In this document: positions 31,454-40,732 of the stretch, piece by piece
Layout of the letters: every line of letters starts with the position of its first letter
Position numbering within the stretch: position 1 is the stretch's first letter
NCBI GenBank assembly: GCA_965116325.1
Contig: OZ220675.1
Span: 1,178,001 to 1,242,000, forward strand
DNA: 64,000 nt
DNA from: JAGWBF01 sp965116325
GTDB lineage: Bacteria > Chloroflexota > Dehalococcoidia > Lucifugimonadales > JAGWBF01
Direction of reading: 5' to 3'
Made by a program: the position numbers and the translations under genes
The notes under the pieces: generated by a model
The model's input: only the letters and a program-made list of their open reading frames with translations
Database searches by the model: none
What the model was told of the DNA's origin: nothing

Positions 31454-32938
31454 TCAGGAAAGCGTGCGGTCTGGGTTCATTATATCAGAGCCGGTCGACT
31501 GGAACCTGATGCGGTAAATTCGGGAAGAGTCCTGCCTCACCCTGGCCCACTGGGCAGGCCTGTAGCCCACGACCCAGGCTATGCCTGACTCACCTACGAC
31601 AAGGGGAATCCTGTCGCGCCAGTGCCGGGGCACCTTTTCGTCCACGAAGAAGTCCTGGAGCTTCCTGGCTCCGACGCTCCCCAAGGGCTGGAATCGGTCC
31701 CCGGGCCTGCGGACCCGCACCTCCAGCGTTCCTGCTACAGCCTGGGCATCCAGGCAGGCCTCGAAGGGGTCGTTAGGAACCGGTCTTTCCGCCGGCTCTT
31801 CGGCCAAGGTCACCTTCCAGCCCGGTATATGGGTGCCCGGTATATGAGTCATTGACGGACTTCCCCCTGCGGGCAATGCCAGCGGGTGGGTCCCCGCAAT
31901 CTCGGGAAATGGGCAGAGGGCTTCCAGGTCCTTCCCCAGGACCAAACTGTCATAGCTCTTCAGAACTCGAAGGCCCTTGGGCAGGTTGAGTGTGGACACG
32001 GAAGAACTGCCAAGCAAACGTTCCATGGCCAGGATGTGGGCTTCTCCCAGGCGCCTCAGGCTGCCTGAAGCTTCCTCATAGGCCCTGGCCAACACCAACC
32101 GCTGCATCAGCGGATGAAACGCTCGCAGGGACGGAACATCCAGCATCACCCGGCCATCCTGCACCATTGCCACGGACACCCATGCCTCCGCCAGCGCCTG
32201 CTCCAGGTAATCGGCTTCCAGGGAGGCAATGCGGGACAGCCTTACGAGGGCGCCCTTGATATTTGGGTTGTACTCTTCCAGGGCGGGGAGCAGGTGGTGG
32301 CGCACCCTGTTCCGCGTGAAGCGCATCATGACGTTGCCGGTATCCCTTCGGCAGGTGATGCTATTCTCAGAGCAGTAACCGAGGGCCTCCTCCTTGGAGA
32401 CTCCCAGCATGGGGCGAAATAGTCTGGCTTCCTTGTCCCCTTCCCGGCTTCTCCAATTGGACAGCTCGACCATCCCCCTGAGACCCCTCGTCCCGCTGCC
32501 TCGCATGATGCGCATGAGGACGGTTTCAGCCAGATCGTCGAAGGTGTGCCCTAGGGCAACTATGCCCAGGCCGGTAGTTTTCGCCACGTCTCCCAGGAAG
32601 GAGTAACGGACCTCCCTGGCGGCCTCTTCAAAAGAGGAGATGCCCATCTTCCTCTGGTAGTCCGCCGGGTCGGCCTTGCCGATGGTGGAGGGCAGCCCGA
32701 GGCCTGCGGCGACCTGGGCAACGAACCTGGCATCCACCTCGGCTTCGTCGCCTCTGAAATCATGGTCGAGATGGGCGACGTGGAGGTCCAGTTTGGCATG
32801 CTCCCTCAGGGCCAGCAGGGCATGGAGGAGGGCCATGGAGTCGGGGCCGCCGGAAACCGCCACCACCATGCCGGTGTTTCCTGTGGGACAGCCCAGCCGC
32901 TGAAGGGCAGCCAGCACCTGTGCTTCGATATGGTGCAT
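31454..32938 (-). CDS. tilS: tRNA(Ile)-lysidine synthase
   Basis: A 494-residue N-type ATP pyrophosphatase that converts C34 of tRNA-Ile(CAU) to lysidine. PP-loop SGGPDSMALLHALL (residues ~30-43), then LHVAHLDHDFRGDEAEVD and GHTFDDLAETVLMRIMRGSG; the C-terminal domain carries RRPGDRFQPLGSVGARKLQD. The length agrees with full-length TilS. A GTG three bases upstream of the chosen ATG is also possible. It follows the histidine phosphatase gene by six bases. Confidence 0.94.
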   Translation of the reverse strand: MHHIEAQVLAALQRLGCPTGNTGMVVAVSGGPDSMALLHALLALREHAKLDLHVAHLDHDFRGDEAEVDARFVAQVAAGLGLPSTIGKADPADYQRKMGISSFEEAAREVRYSFLGDVAKTTGLGIVALGHTFDDLAETVLMRIMRGSGTRGLRGMVELSNWRSREGDKEARLFRPMLGVSKEEALGYCSENSITCRRDTGNVMMRFTRNRVRHHLLPALEEYNPNIKGALVRLSRIASLEADYLEQALAEAWVSVAMVQDGRVMLDVPSLRAFHPLMQRLVLARAYEEASGSLRRLGEAHILAMERLLGSSSVSTLNLPKGLRVLKSYDSLVLGKDLEALCPFPEIAGTHPLALPAGGSPSMTHIPGTHIPGWKVTLAEEPAERPVPNDPFEACLDAQAVAGTLEVRVRRPGDRFQPLGSVGARKLQDFFVDEKVPRHWRDRIPLVVGESGIAWVVGYRPAQWARVRQDSSRIYRIRFQSTGSDIMNPDRTLS

Positions 32939-32944
32939 CACACC

Positions 32945-33562
32945 CTACCTGGGCCGGACAGAGTCCAGATGGCACCGTTCGTTGATGGTCAGCACCTGGG
33001 GCGAGCCTGCAGAGAAGGAAACGACGCTAATGGAAGCAAGGTCCACCCTCAGGCGGTGGAACATCGACAGGGGCAAGCCCAGGCAGGCGCACAAGATGGA
33101 TCTGATGGCAAAGTTGTGGGATACAGCCACCACCGTACCTTCAACGTTGGCGCCTTCCATCTCTTCTATGGCACGCCAAGCCCTGGTCTGGAGCTGGCGT
33201 ATAGATTCGCCTTCGGGAAACACGACATCCGAGGGGTCCTCGCGCCAGGATGCATACAGCTCTGCATACTTGGAGCGCATCATCTTCCCAGTTATGCCTT
33301 CCAGCTCCCCCAGGTTGACCTCTTTCAACCCTTCCCTGGGCTCCACTGGGAGACCAACATCCTTGGAGACCATAGATGCCGTCATGAGGGTTCGGGGCAG
33401 GGGACTTGAATAGAGGGCAGTTGGCTTCCAGGAAACCAGGGCGCCAGCAACCTGCCTGGCCTGCTCGACACCCCTGTCGTTGAGCTTAACCTGGCTTTGG
33501 CCTTGAAACCGGCCTTCCCGGTTCCACTTGGTTTCCCCGTGCCTTACCAGTATCAAGCGCAC
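32945..33562 (-). CDS. Histidine phosphatase (phosphoglycerate-mutase-like)
   Basis: A 205-residue protein with the phospho-His motif LILVRHGETKWNREGRFQG, YSSPLPRTLMTA, VNLGELEGIT (acid/base Glu region) and VAVSHNFAIRSIL (second catalytic His). It is of the CobC / alpha-ribazole phosphatase / PhoE size class, and the substrate is uncertain. It is immediately upstream of tilS and probably co-transcribed. Confidence 0.87.
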   Translation of the reverse strand: MRLILVRHGETKWNREGRFQGQSQVKLNDRGVEQARQVAGALVSWKPTALYSSPLPRTLMTASMVSKDVGLPVEPREGLKEVNLGELEGITGKMMRSKYAELYASWREDPSDVVFPEGESIRQLQTRAWRAIEEMEGANVEGTVVAVSHNFAIRSILCACLGLPLSMFHRLRVDLASISVVSFSAGSPQVLTINERCHLDSVRPR

Positions 33563-33598
33563 TGCTGCGGCGTACTCCTTCCGAGGAGGCCAGGGGTA

Positions 33599-34264
33599 TC
33601 AGAGGCCACGTCGGCTCTTTACATACAACAAGATTCCGGCGCCGGTAGCGAGCAGGGCGCCACCCACGATCAGGGGTATGATCCACCACAAGGCCGATAC
33701 GACGCTGCCGGGAGTGTCTTCGATGGTGAAGGTGGACTCCGAGGTGCGGGTCCCCTGGGCTGTGCTGAAATTCACGGTCGCCCTGTAATCGCCGCCGATT
33801 TCCGGAGGCGAGTAGACGATAGAGTAAGCTATCTTGCCTCCCGTGTAGCTCATGGCCGAGCCGCTGCTTCCAGGAGAGACACCCTCGTGGGCCACATTCA
33901 GCCGGGCGCTTCCCACCGAGTCGGGGTCCACACCCTCGGGGGGACTGCCTGTAACGTAGTCTCCCTTCCCCGTTGGCAGATTGATGATGATTCCCGTAAA
34001 CCCGGACTCCCCGTCCACCTGTATTACCTCGATGGCGGCTGATACGAACTCTTCCTCCCTGCCTTCCAGGTCCACCTCTATGTCGATGGTCACTTCCTCA
34101 CCCTGGGCAAACATGGTCTGGCTGGCATCGCCGTTTTTCGATGCCACCACATCCACTGATAGCCCCAGGGCTTGGTCGGGACGCAGAAGTAGGAGGGCCA
34201 CGATGAAACAGGCAACCAGCGCTGCATATAGGGGAAGGTATCCTGGCTGCTTCACTCGAGTCAT
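33599..34264 (-). CDS. Exported, membrane-anchored beta-domain protein
   Basis: A 221-residue protein: N-terminal signal YLPLYAALVACFIVALLLL, an extracellular beta-rich domain (~35-190; DVVASKNGDASQTMFAQGEE, GGDYRATVNFSTAQGTRTSE) and a C-terminal TM helix WWIIPLIVGGALLATGAGIL followed by YVKSRRGL. ATG 34264 with AAGGAG seven bases upstream is chosen over an upstream ATG that would bury the signal. The layout (signal, beta domain, C-terminal helix, basic tail) is shared with the surface proteins at 61-63 kb. The function is unknown. Confidence 0.75.
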   Translation of the reverse strand: MTRVKQPGYLPLYAALVACFIVALLLLRPDQALGLSVDVVASKNGDASQTMFAQGEEVTIDIEVDLEGREEEFVSAAIEVIQVDGESGFTGIIINLPTGKGDYVTGSPPEGVDPDSVGSARLNVAHEGVSPGSSGSAMSYTGGKIAYSIVYSPPEIGGDYRATVNFSTAQGTRTSESTFTIEDTPGSVVSALWWIIPLIVGGALLATGAGILLYVKSRRGL

Positions 34265-34350
34265 CTGGTTTCTCCTTGGCTGAGGGGACGGCAGAAAAGG
34301 AGCCTGGGGCTGGAACGCCCGGGTGCATCTAGCTGCTGAACATATCATCT

Positions 34351-34403
34351 AAGTCAAAGCCAAGTCAACAAAAGCTAAGTCGATATTTTGAGACCTTAGT
34401 CTC
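34351..34403. promoter_or_regulatory. Repeat cluster above the hopanoid promoter
   Basis: AAGTC occurs three times (34351, 34362, 34377), and a perfect inverted repeat GAGAC-CTTA-GTCTC lies at 34390-34403, just upstream of the -35 box. It is a possible operator region shared with the leftward gene. Confidence 0.35.
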
Positions 34404-34413
34404 TCCTTTTGTG

Positions 34414-34442
34414 TTGACAGCCAAGATGCCCTTTGCTAGGAT
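34414..34442 (+). promoter_or_regulatory. Promoter of the hopanoid operon
   Basis: TTGACA (34414-34419), 17 bases, TAGGAT (34437-34442). The predicted start near 34449 gives a ~48-base leader before the GTG of the prenyl synthase gene. No other comparable promoter was noticed in the following 14 kb of co-directional genes. Confidence 0.6.
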
Positions 34443-34496
34443 TTCCGAGCATCGGATTACGATGTACATCGCCTTTTCTGAATAAACGTCGTCGAA

Positions 34497-35603
34497 GTGG
34501 AACGGACAGCCAAGACCCAGCCTATCGACAAGGGGGCCGTACATGCCCCCGTTCCTCCCATGTTCTCTCGTTATCAAGCTCACATCCTCGCTGGCCTCAG
34601 GTCTGCCGTCCCCGGCAATAGTGTTCCCGACAATGAAGATGATGCATCCAATGAGCTTCACCGGATGATGGCTTACCACATGGGCTGGATGGACGCCTCC
34701 GGGCAGGTTGTGGAAAGCTCTGCCACCCAGGGAAAGGCCCTTCGTCCTACGCTGTGCATGTTCGCCTGCGAATCCCTGGGGGGCGACTGCTCCCGGGCGG
34801 TTCCTGCGGCATCGGCCCTGGAGCTCATTCATAACTTCTCCCTGGTCCACGATGATATCCAGGATGGCGATGTGGAGCGACGCCACCAGCCCACGGTATG
34901 GTACCTGTGGGGTCAGCCCAAGGCCCTCACTGTTGGCAACGCCCTTCGAGCGGCAGCCGATGTCTCCCCCTTGCGCTTGGCGGAACAGGGAGTGCCCCCA
35001 GCCAAGGCTCTGCGAGCATCCCGGATTCTCACCGAGGGCTGCCTGTCCATGATCCAGGGCCAGTGCATGGACCTTTCCTTCGAAGGACGCCTTGATATCG
35101 GCTCGAACGACTACTTGGACATGGTCTCCAAGAAGACCGGAGCGCTGATCCGGTGCGGGACCGAGATGGGCGCCCTCATCGGCTGCGACGACACGGCCAG
35201 CACACAGCTTTATGCCAACGCCGGAGCGCACCTGGGAATAGCGTTCCAAGTGCGAGATGACGTGCTCGGCATATGGGGCGACTCGGAGGTTACGGGGAAG
35301 GCTTCCGGCAACGACATTCGCCGTCGCAAGAAGTCTTTCCCAATCGTCTATGCCTTGGAAACAGCCACCGGTGCGCCCCGCCAGCGCCTGCTCGAAGCTT
35401 ATGGAAAAGACACCCCTGACGAAGGGGATGTGGAAGATGTACTGACCGTGCTCGACGATGTGGGCGCCGAGGCCCATGCTCACCAGATGGCGGTTGGCCA
35501 AGGTGAGCTGGCATCCGGAGAGCTCCGGAAGATACCTGTGGAACCTTGGGCTCAGGCGGAATTTGATGATCTTGTGCATTTTTTGACGGCCAGGCAGAGC
35601 TAG
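34497..35603 (+). CDS. Polyprenyl (farnesyl/geranylgeranyl) diphosphate synthase
   Basis: A 368-residue all-helical prenyltransferase. First Asp-rich motif LVHDDIQDGD (DDxxD), KALRPTLCMFACESLGG upstream, and second motif FQVRDDVLGIWGD followed by SGNDIRRRKKSFP. The start is GTG. As first gene of the hopanoid operon it would supply farnesyl diphosphate for squalene synthesis. Chain length cannot be decided firmly; the residues before the first motif (SALELIHNFSLV) allow a C15-C20 product. Confidence 0.88.
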   Translation: MERTAKTQPIDKGAVHAPVPPMFSRYQAHILAGLRSAVPGNSVPDNEDDASNELHRMMAYHMGWMDASGQVVESSATQGKALRPTLCMFACESLGGDCSRAVPAASALELIHNFSLVHDDIQDGDVERRHQPTVWYLWGQPKALTVGNALRAAADVSPLRLAEQGVPPAKALRASRILTEGCLSMIQGQCMDLSFEGRLDIGSNDYLDMVSKKTGALIRCGTEMGALIGCDDTASTQLYANAGAHLGIAFQVRDDVLGIWGDSEVTGKASGNDIRRRKKSFPIVYALETATGAPRQRLLEAYGKDTPDEGDVEDVLTVLDDVGAEAHAHQMAVGQGELASGELRKIPVEPWAQAEFDDLVHFLTARQS

Positions 35604-35649
35604 CCGGGAACCGAAGCTTGGCCGGATGTTGAAGCAGCGAAAGGCAGAT

Positions 35650-36690
35650 ATGAAGACTTCCAAGAGACCTATGGAGTTATCCCTCCGGCTGGCCGCCTAC
35701 ATGTTGAAGAACAAGCTGACGCGCAGGAAGCGTTATCCGCTGGTCACGATGCTGGAGCCGTTGGAGATGTGCAACCTGGCCTGTATCGGATGCGGACGCA
35801 TCCATGAGTACAAGCCTGTGATGGACAAAATGATGCCCGTCGAGGAAGCGGTCGCAGCAGTGGAAGCATCGGGAGCGCCCATCGTGTCCATCGCCGGAGG
35901 GGAACCCACCATTCATCCAAAAATAGACCAGATCATCAACGAGCTGGTGCGGCGCAAGTACTTCGTCTACTGCTGCACCAACGGGATACTCCTGGAGCGG
36001 GTCTTGAAGAAGGTCCCCCCATCCAAGTACTTGTCCTGGGTCGTCCACATGGACGGGATGGAGGAGCGCCACGATGAGGCTGTCGCCAGGGAGGGCGTGT
36101 ACAAGAAGGCGAAGAAGGCCATAGAGACCGCACTGGAAGGTGGATACAGGGTCTGCACCAACACCACCATCTTCCGGGGGTGCGACGTCGAAGACCTGCA
36201 CACCCTTTTCCGCACCATGACCGATATGGGGGTGGAGGGTTGCATGGTCTCCCCCGGGTACGACTACAGCGATGCCCCCGACCACGACCTGTTCCTCACA
36301 AGGGAGGAGTCCAAGAGGGAGTTCGGCAAGATCCTGGATGAGCGTTCCACAAAGGGTATGCGCCTGTATAACAACCCCTTGTACCTGGACTTCCTGCGGG
36401 GACGCAGGGATTACCAGTGCACCGCCTACTCGAACCCGACCTACACCGTCATGGGGTGGCGCAAGCCATGCTATCCCCTGGCTGACGAACACGTGACCGA
36501 CGTTAACGAGCTGTTCGAAGAATCCCTATGGGAAAGCTACGGGGTCGGCAAGGACCCCAGGTGCGCGGGCTGCATGATGCACTGCGGCTTCGAGTCGGCA
36601 ACCGTCTTTAATGCCATATCCAGCCCAAGGGACTGGGTAACCCTGGTGAAGTCCGGGGCCATAGGGAAGAGCGGGATCACCGCCAGCTAG
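35650..36690 (+). CDS. hpnH: Adenosyl-hopene transferase HpnH (radical SAM)
   Basis: A 346-residue radical-SAM enzyme that links diploptene to adenosine, the first step of bacteriohopanepolyol side-chain synthesis. Cluster ligands are CNLACIGC (Cys41, Cys45, Cys48), preceded by the family-typical KRYPLVTMLEPLEM. Also ISIAGGEPTIHP-like VSIAGGEPTIHPKIDQ, YCCTNGILLE and SPGYDYSDAPDHDLFLTREE. The C-terminal CAGCMMHCGFE adds the extra Cys of the family. ATG 35650 has AAAGG upstream; ATG 35626 is an alternative. It sits between the prenyl synthase and hpnG. Confidence 0.93.
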   Translation: MKTSKRPMELSLRLAAYMLKNKLTRRKRYPLVTMLEPLEMCNLACIGCGRIHEYKPVMDKMMPVEEAVAAVEASGAPIVSIAGGEPTIHPKIDQIINELVRRKYFVYCCTNGILLERVLKKVPPSKYLSWVVHMDGMEERHDEAVAREGVYKKAKKAIETALEGGYRVCTNTTIFRGCDVEDLHTLFRTMTDMGVEGCMVSPGYDYSDAPDHDLFLTREESKREFGKILDERSTKGMRLYNNPLYLDFLRGRRDYQCTAYSNPTYTVMGWRKPCYPLADEHVTDVNELFEESLWESYGVGKDPRCAGCMMHCGFESATVFNAISSPRDWVTLVKSGAIGKSGITAS

Positions 36691-36726
36691 GCACCGATTA
36701 GCTACAAAGAAGAAGGGCGAGATCAT

Positions 36727-37452
36727 TTGATTGCAGTTCTGGCATCCATGGCAAGGGAGATTTCGGCGGTGGCCAAGCTTCACTCCGTGAAGAACTATCC
36801 GGGGGGAGTGCGGTTTGTCATCACCGGCGTCGGACGGGAGAAGGTAGAGGCATCCCTGGCCGCCATGGATGAATGGGAAGACAAGCCGTCGGGAATCCTG
36901 TCCCTGGGCTATGCGGCCGCCTTGGAAGAAGGACTGGAGCCGGGGGATTTAGTTATCTCCGACTTGCTTTGGGCAACGGGAAAAGAGTCCAGCTTCCAAG
37001 CCGACCCGGACCTTCTCGCCCAGGTTCGGCAAGCAACGGAAGAGGTTCAACCCAATCGCTGCCGCGTTGGCAGCTCTGTAACCGTGCACGGAGTCGCAAC
37101 CAGCCGCGCCGAGAAGCGCCTGGTCGCCGCCATGACTTCGGCTTCCATTGCAAACATGGAGGACTACTGGGTGGCCAAGTGGGCATATGACCGAGGCATC
37201 CCTTACGTAAGCGTCCGGTCGGTGCTGGACACCCTGTCCCAGGAAGTGCCGGAGTTCATCTCAAAGCTGGCAGGGCTGAGGCTACCCATCCAGGTAATGG
37301 GTGTGGCCATACAGGGTATCGTGCGCCCCGAGAAGCTGGAGTCGCTCCTCCGGCTGTTCAAGGAAGACCGGGTCGCGCGGAGAAGCCTAAAGGATTTCGG
37401 CGTCAACTTCCTAACCGGTGGCTTGGGCGCTCATAGCTATGCCGCTACCTAG
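36727..37452 (+). CDS. hpnG: Hopanoid-associated phosphorylase/nucleosidase HpnG
   Basis: A 241-residue protein of the MTA/SAH nucleosidase-like fold: MIAVLASMAREISAV, FVITGVGREKVEASL, ILSLGYAAALEEGLEPGDLV, NMEDYWVAKWAYDRGIPYVS (the purine/ribose-binding Met-Glu region). HpnG releases adenine from adenosylhopane. The start is a TTG with AGAAGGGCGAG upstream, supported by the family N-terminus. It directly follows hpnH. Confidence 0.85.
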   Translation: MIAVLASMAREISAVAKLHSVKNYPGGVRFVITGVGREKVEASLAAMDEWEDKPSGILSLGYAAALEEGLEPGDLVISDLLWATGKESSFQADPDLLAQVRQATEEVQPNRCRVGSSVTVHGVATSRAEKRLVAAMTSASIANMEDYWVAKWAYDRGIPYVSVRSVLDTLSQEVPEFISKLAGLRLPIQVMGVAIQGIVRPEKLESLLRLFKEDRVARRSLKDFGVNFLTGGLGAHSYAAT

Positions 37453-37490
37453 AATCATGGGTCCACTCGGACCTGGGAGGTGTCACTGGG

Positions 37491-38474
37491 ATGTTGGTCC
37501 TGGTAACCGGAGCTTCCGGATTCATCGGCGCCAACGTGGCGCGCAGCTTCCTGGAGCATGGCTACCAGGTAAGAGCGCTGGTGAGGAAGGAGAGCAACAC
37601 CCTTGCCCTCCAGGGAACGAGCATCGAGCTGGCCTATGGTGACCTCCTTGACCGGGAATCCGTCGCTCGAGCTCTCGAGGGCTGCCAAGCCCTCGTTCAC
37701 TGCGCGGCTCTCTATACCTTTTGGGCACGAGACCCGGCTCCCATCTACGAAGCAAACGTCGGCGGGACGAGGTTGGTTTTGGAAGAGGCGATGAAGTCCA
37801 AGGTCGAAAAGTGCGTATATACCAGCACCGTCTCCACGGTCCACGCACCTGCGGACAGGCTAGGCACCGAGGATGACTGGCCGTCAGAAGAGGAGATGGT
37901 GGGGCACTACAAGAGGTCCAAGCACCGCGCGGAGGTGGAGGCGCGCAGGTTCGGCGCCAAGGGATTACCTATCGTTGTTGTGAACCCAACAGCTCCCGTG
38001 GGTCCCTGGGATGTCAAACCGACTCCCACCGGCCGCATAGTGCTGGACTTCATCCGCAGGCGGATCCCGGCCTGTATCGACACAGGAATGAACGTTGTCG
38101 ATGTGGAAGATGTTGCCCTTGGGCATGTCCTGGCATTGGAAAAGGGGGTCCCGGGGGAAAGGTACATCCTGGGAAACGCCAACCTGACCCTCAGGCAGAT
38201 GTTTGGAATGCTCCAGGACGTGTCCGGGGTCCCTGCTCCCCGGTGGAATCTACCCATGTGGATGGCAGTGGGCGCAGGGTACGTGGACAACTTCATCGAA
38301 GGCGGCCTGATGAGAAGGGAACCGGCTATTCCCCTGGAAGGGGTGAACGTGGCCCGAAAGCCGGTCTATGTGAAATGCGACAAGGCCTCCCAGGAACTGG
38401 GAATGCCTCAGAGGCCTGTGGAAGAAGCCTTGGAGAAAGCGGTGGGCTGGTTCAGAGCTCACAGCTACGCCTGA
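37491..38474 (+). CDS. hpnA: Hopanoid-associated sugar epimerase HpnA
   Basis: A 327-residue extended SDR with MLVLVTGASGFIGANVARSF, ALVHCAALYTFWARDPAPIY, catalytic Ser/Thr in YTSTVSTVH, YKRSK (YxxxK) and NPTAPVGPWDVKPTPTGRIV, which is typical of HpnA. Its exact reaction is not established even in the family. GGGAGG lies ~10 bases before the ATG. It is located between hpnG and shc. Confidence 0.9.
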   Translation: MLVLVTGASGFIGANVARSFLEHGYQVRALVRKESNTLALQGTSIELAYGDLLDRESVARALEGCQALVHCAALYTFWARDPAPIYEANVGGTRLVLEEAMKSKVEKCVYTSTVSTVHAPADRLGTEDDWPSEEEMVGHYKRSKHRAEVEARRFGAKGLPIVVVNPTAPVGPWDVKPTPTGRIVLDFIRRRIPACIDTGMNVVDVEDVALGHVLALEKGVPGERYILGNANLTLRQMFGMLQDVSGVPAPRWNLPMWMAVGAGYVDNFIEGGLMRREPAIPLEGVNVARKPVYVKCDKASQELGMPQRPVEEALEKAVGWFRAHSYA

Positions 38475-38511
38475 GGCCGAATTGGACCTTAGTTCCGGGG
38501 AAAGGACAAGT

Positions 38512-40599
38512 ATGCCTGTTGCTCCTGCGCTGACAAAGCAGATGGTGGATACGGAGCTCGACGACACCATCAAGAAGTCCCAGGACTATCTGCTGTCCAT
38601 CCAACATCCCGATGGGTACTGGTGGGGCGAGCTGGAGTCCAATCCCACCATGGAGGCGGAATATCTGCTCTTGACCTACTTCCTGGACGCCGTGGACAAG
38701 GAGCGCTGGAGCAAGCTGGCCAACTACATCCTCCAGAGACAGCAGGATGACGGGTCGTGGGGACAGTACTACGAAGCCCCCGGCGACGTCAGCACCTCGG
38801 TGGAGTGCTACTTTGCCCTCAAGCTGGCGGGAGTGTCCCCGGACCGTCCCGAAATGGTTAAGGCCCGCGAGTTCATCCTGTCAAAGGGCGGGGTGCCCGA
38901 GGTTCGGGTGTTCACCAAGATCTGGCTGGCCCTGTTCGGCCAGTGGGACTGGAAAGGCACGCCGACGATGCCACCGGAGCTGATGTATCTCCCCACTTGG
39001 GCACCCTTCAACATCTACCAGTTCTCCAGCTGGGCACGGGCCACCATCGTCCCGATGACCATCATCCTCACCGACAAGCCCTGCAAACCTGTCCCGGAGT
39101 GGGCGTCCATTCAAGACCTCTATCCTGACGATTGGACCGAAGACAACTATAGGTTGCCCAAGCCCAAGGAACTCTTCAGTTGGCGTCGCGCCTTCTACTA
39201 CGTGGACATGGTTATCAAGGCTTACCAGGCACTGCCATTCAAACCTGGCCGGAAGCAGGCCCTGCGGAGGATCGAAGAATGGACCGTTGACCACCAGGAA
39301 GAGGACGGTTCCTGGGGAGGTATCCAGCCCCCCTGGGTCTATTCCCTGATAGCCCTCCACCACCGGGGCTACTCGCTGGACCACCCCGTCATCAAGAAAG
39401 GCCTGGAGGGATTCGAGCGATTCGCAATTGAGGACGAGACCACCTGGAGGGTCCAGGCCTGCGTCTCGCCCGTTTGGGATACTTGCCTTGTGCAGATCGG
39501 CCTGCTGGACTCGGGCTTAACCCCCAGCCATCCCTCAGTCCAGGCATCCACAAAGTGGCTGGTAGAGGAGCAGGTGCATTCAGGAGGTGACTGGCAGGTA
39601 AACGTCAAGGACGTGGAGCCGGGTGGATGGGCCTTCGAGTTCGCCAACGACAACTATCCCGACATCGATGATGCCGCTGAGGTCATCATTGCCCTGAACA
39701 TGGCCCCCATGGAACGGGAAGAGGACGAGAATCGAAAACAGAAGGCTATCGAAAGGGGCACCCGTTGGATGCTGGCTATGCAGTGCTCCAATGGAGGCTG
39801 GGCTGCATTCGACAAGGACAACGACAAGAGCCTTCTCGCAAAAATCCCATTCAGCGACTTCGGCGAGGCCTTGGACCCTCCCAGCGTTGATGTTGCTTCC
39901 CACGCAGTGGAAGCCCTGGCAAAGCTGGGCTACACAAAGGACGATCCGGCCATTGACCGGGCCTACAAGTACATTCTGGCCGAGCAAGAAGAAGAAGGTC
40001 CCTGGTTCGGCAGGTGGGGAGTTAACTACATATACGGAACGGGGGCAGTCCTTCCAGCCCTGGAGGCCATCGGGGAGGACATGCAGCAGCCCTACGTTCG
40101 CCGCGCGGTGGAGTGGCTGATATCCCATCAGAACGAAGACGGCGGCTGGGGAGAGAGCTGTGACTCCTACGTGGATGAGTCCTCCTGGGGCAAGGGACCC
40201 AGCACCCCTTCCCAGACAGCCTGGGCCCTTATGGCCCTTATGGCGGCCGGAGAGACCGACCACATAGCAACTCGGAACGGCATCCATTATTTGACAACTA
40301 CCCAGAACGTCGACGGCACCTGGGAGGAACCTTATTACACTGGCACCGGCTTCCCCGGCTACGGAGTGGGCCGGAGGGTAAAAGGCCTTCCCAAGCCCGG
40401 TGAATCCGGCTACCAGGGCGCGGAGATGGGAGCCGGGTTCATGATCAAATACCATAGCTACCGCAACTGCTGGCCTCTCATGGCCCTTGGACGCTTCCGG
40501 AGCAAGGCTCTAGCCCCGCCAAGCCTGGGTGCAGGCGCCCATAATGGGTCCCACCCCGCCAGTTCGAGAAAAACGGGCAAGGCAGAGAAGATAGCATGA
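38512..40599 (+). CDS. shc: Squalene-hopene cyclase
   Basis: A 695-residue membrane-associated (monotopic) cyclase that converts squalene to hopene and hopanol. The protonating DxDD motif is DIDDAAEVIIAL (Asp384, Asp386, Asp387). QW repeats are seen, for example QQDDGSWGQYYE, QEEDGSWGGIQPPW, QCSNGGWAAFD, QNEDGGWGESCDSY and QNVDGTWEEPYYTGTGFPG. Ala follows DxDD where Thr is common. ATG 38512 with AAAGGA six bases upstream is preferred over an in-frame TTG at 38482. The stop overlaps a 42-codon ORF. Confidence 0.96.
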   Translation: MPVAPALTKQMVDTELDDTIKKSQDYLLSIQHPDGYWWGELESNPTMEAEYLLLTYFLDAVDKERWSKLANYILQRQQDDGSWGQYYEAPGDVSTSVECYFALKLAGVSPDRPEMVKAREFILSKGGVPEVRVFTKIWLALFGQWDWKGTPTMPPELMYLPTWAPFNIYQFSSWARATIVPMTIILTDKPCKPVPEWASIQDLYPDDWTEDNYRLPKPKELFSWRRAFYYVDMVIKAYQALPFKPGRKQALRRIEEWTVDHQEEDGSWGGIQPPWVYSLIALHHRGYSLDHPVIKKGLEGFERFAIEDETTWRVQACVSPVWDTCLVQIGLLDSGLTPSHPSVQASTKWLVEEQVHSGGDWQVNVKDVEPGGWAFEFANDNYPDIDDAAEVIIALNMAPMEREEDENRKQKAIERGTRWMLAMQCSNGGWAAFDKDNDKSLLAKIPFSDFGEALDPPSVDVASHAVEALAKLGYTKDDPAIDRAYKYILAEQEEEGPWFGRWGVNYIYGTGAVLPALEAIGEDMQQPYVRRAVEWLISHQNEDGGWGESCDSYVDESSWGKGPSTPSQTAWALMALMAAGETDHIATRNGIHYLTTTQNVDGTWEEPYYTGTGFPGYGVGRRVKGLPKPGESGYQGAEMGAGFMIKYHSYRNCWPLMALGRFRSKALAPPSLGAGAHNGSHPASSRKTGKAEKIA

Positions 40600-40724
40600 A
40601 GACCCAGCTATATTGCTTCCAGAGGGAAGGGACTATACACGTCGGCGCTTATCAGAGTATCTTCCTCATAGAGCTGGACCATCCCCGATCCAGGGAAGTA
40701 CTGGTGAAAATAGTCGGGGAATAA
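40596..40724 (+). CDS. 42-residue small ORF between shc and hpnC
   Basis: ATG 40596 overlaps the shc stop (ATGA) and the frame stays open for 42 codons, ending eight bases before the hpnC start. The predicted peptide begins MKTQLYCFQREGTIHVG and contains IFLIELDHPRSREVLVKIVG. No known family is recognised. It fills the otherwise unusual 133-base gap between shc and hpnC, and its end carries the hpnC ribosome-binding site (AAGGA). It could be a real small protein or a coupling leader for hpnC. Confidence 0.45.
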   Translation: MKTQLYCFQREGTIHVGAYQSIFLIELDHPRSREVLVKIVGE

Positions 40725-40732
40725 GGACCGAC

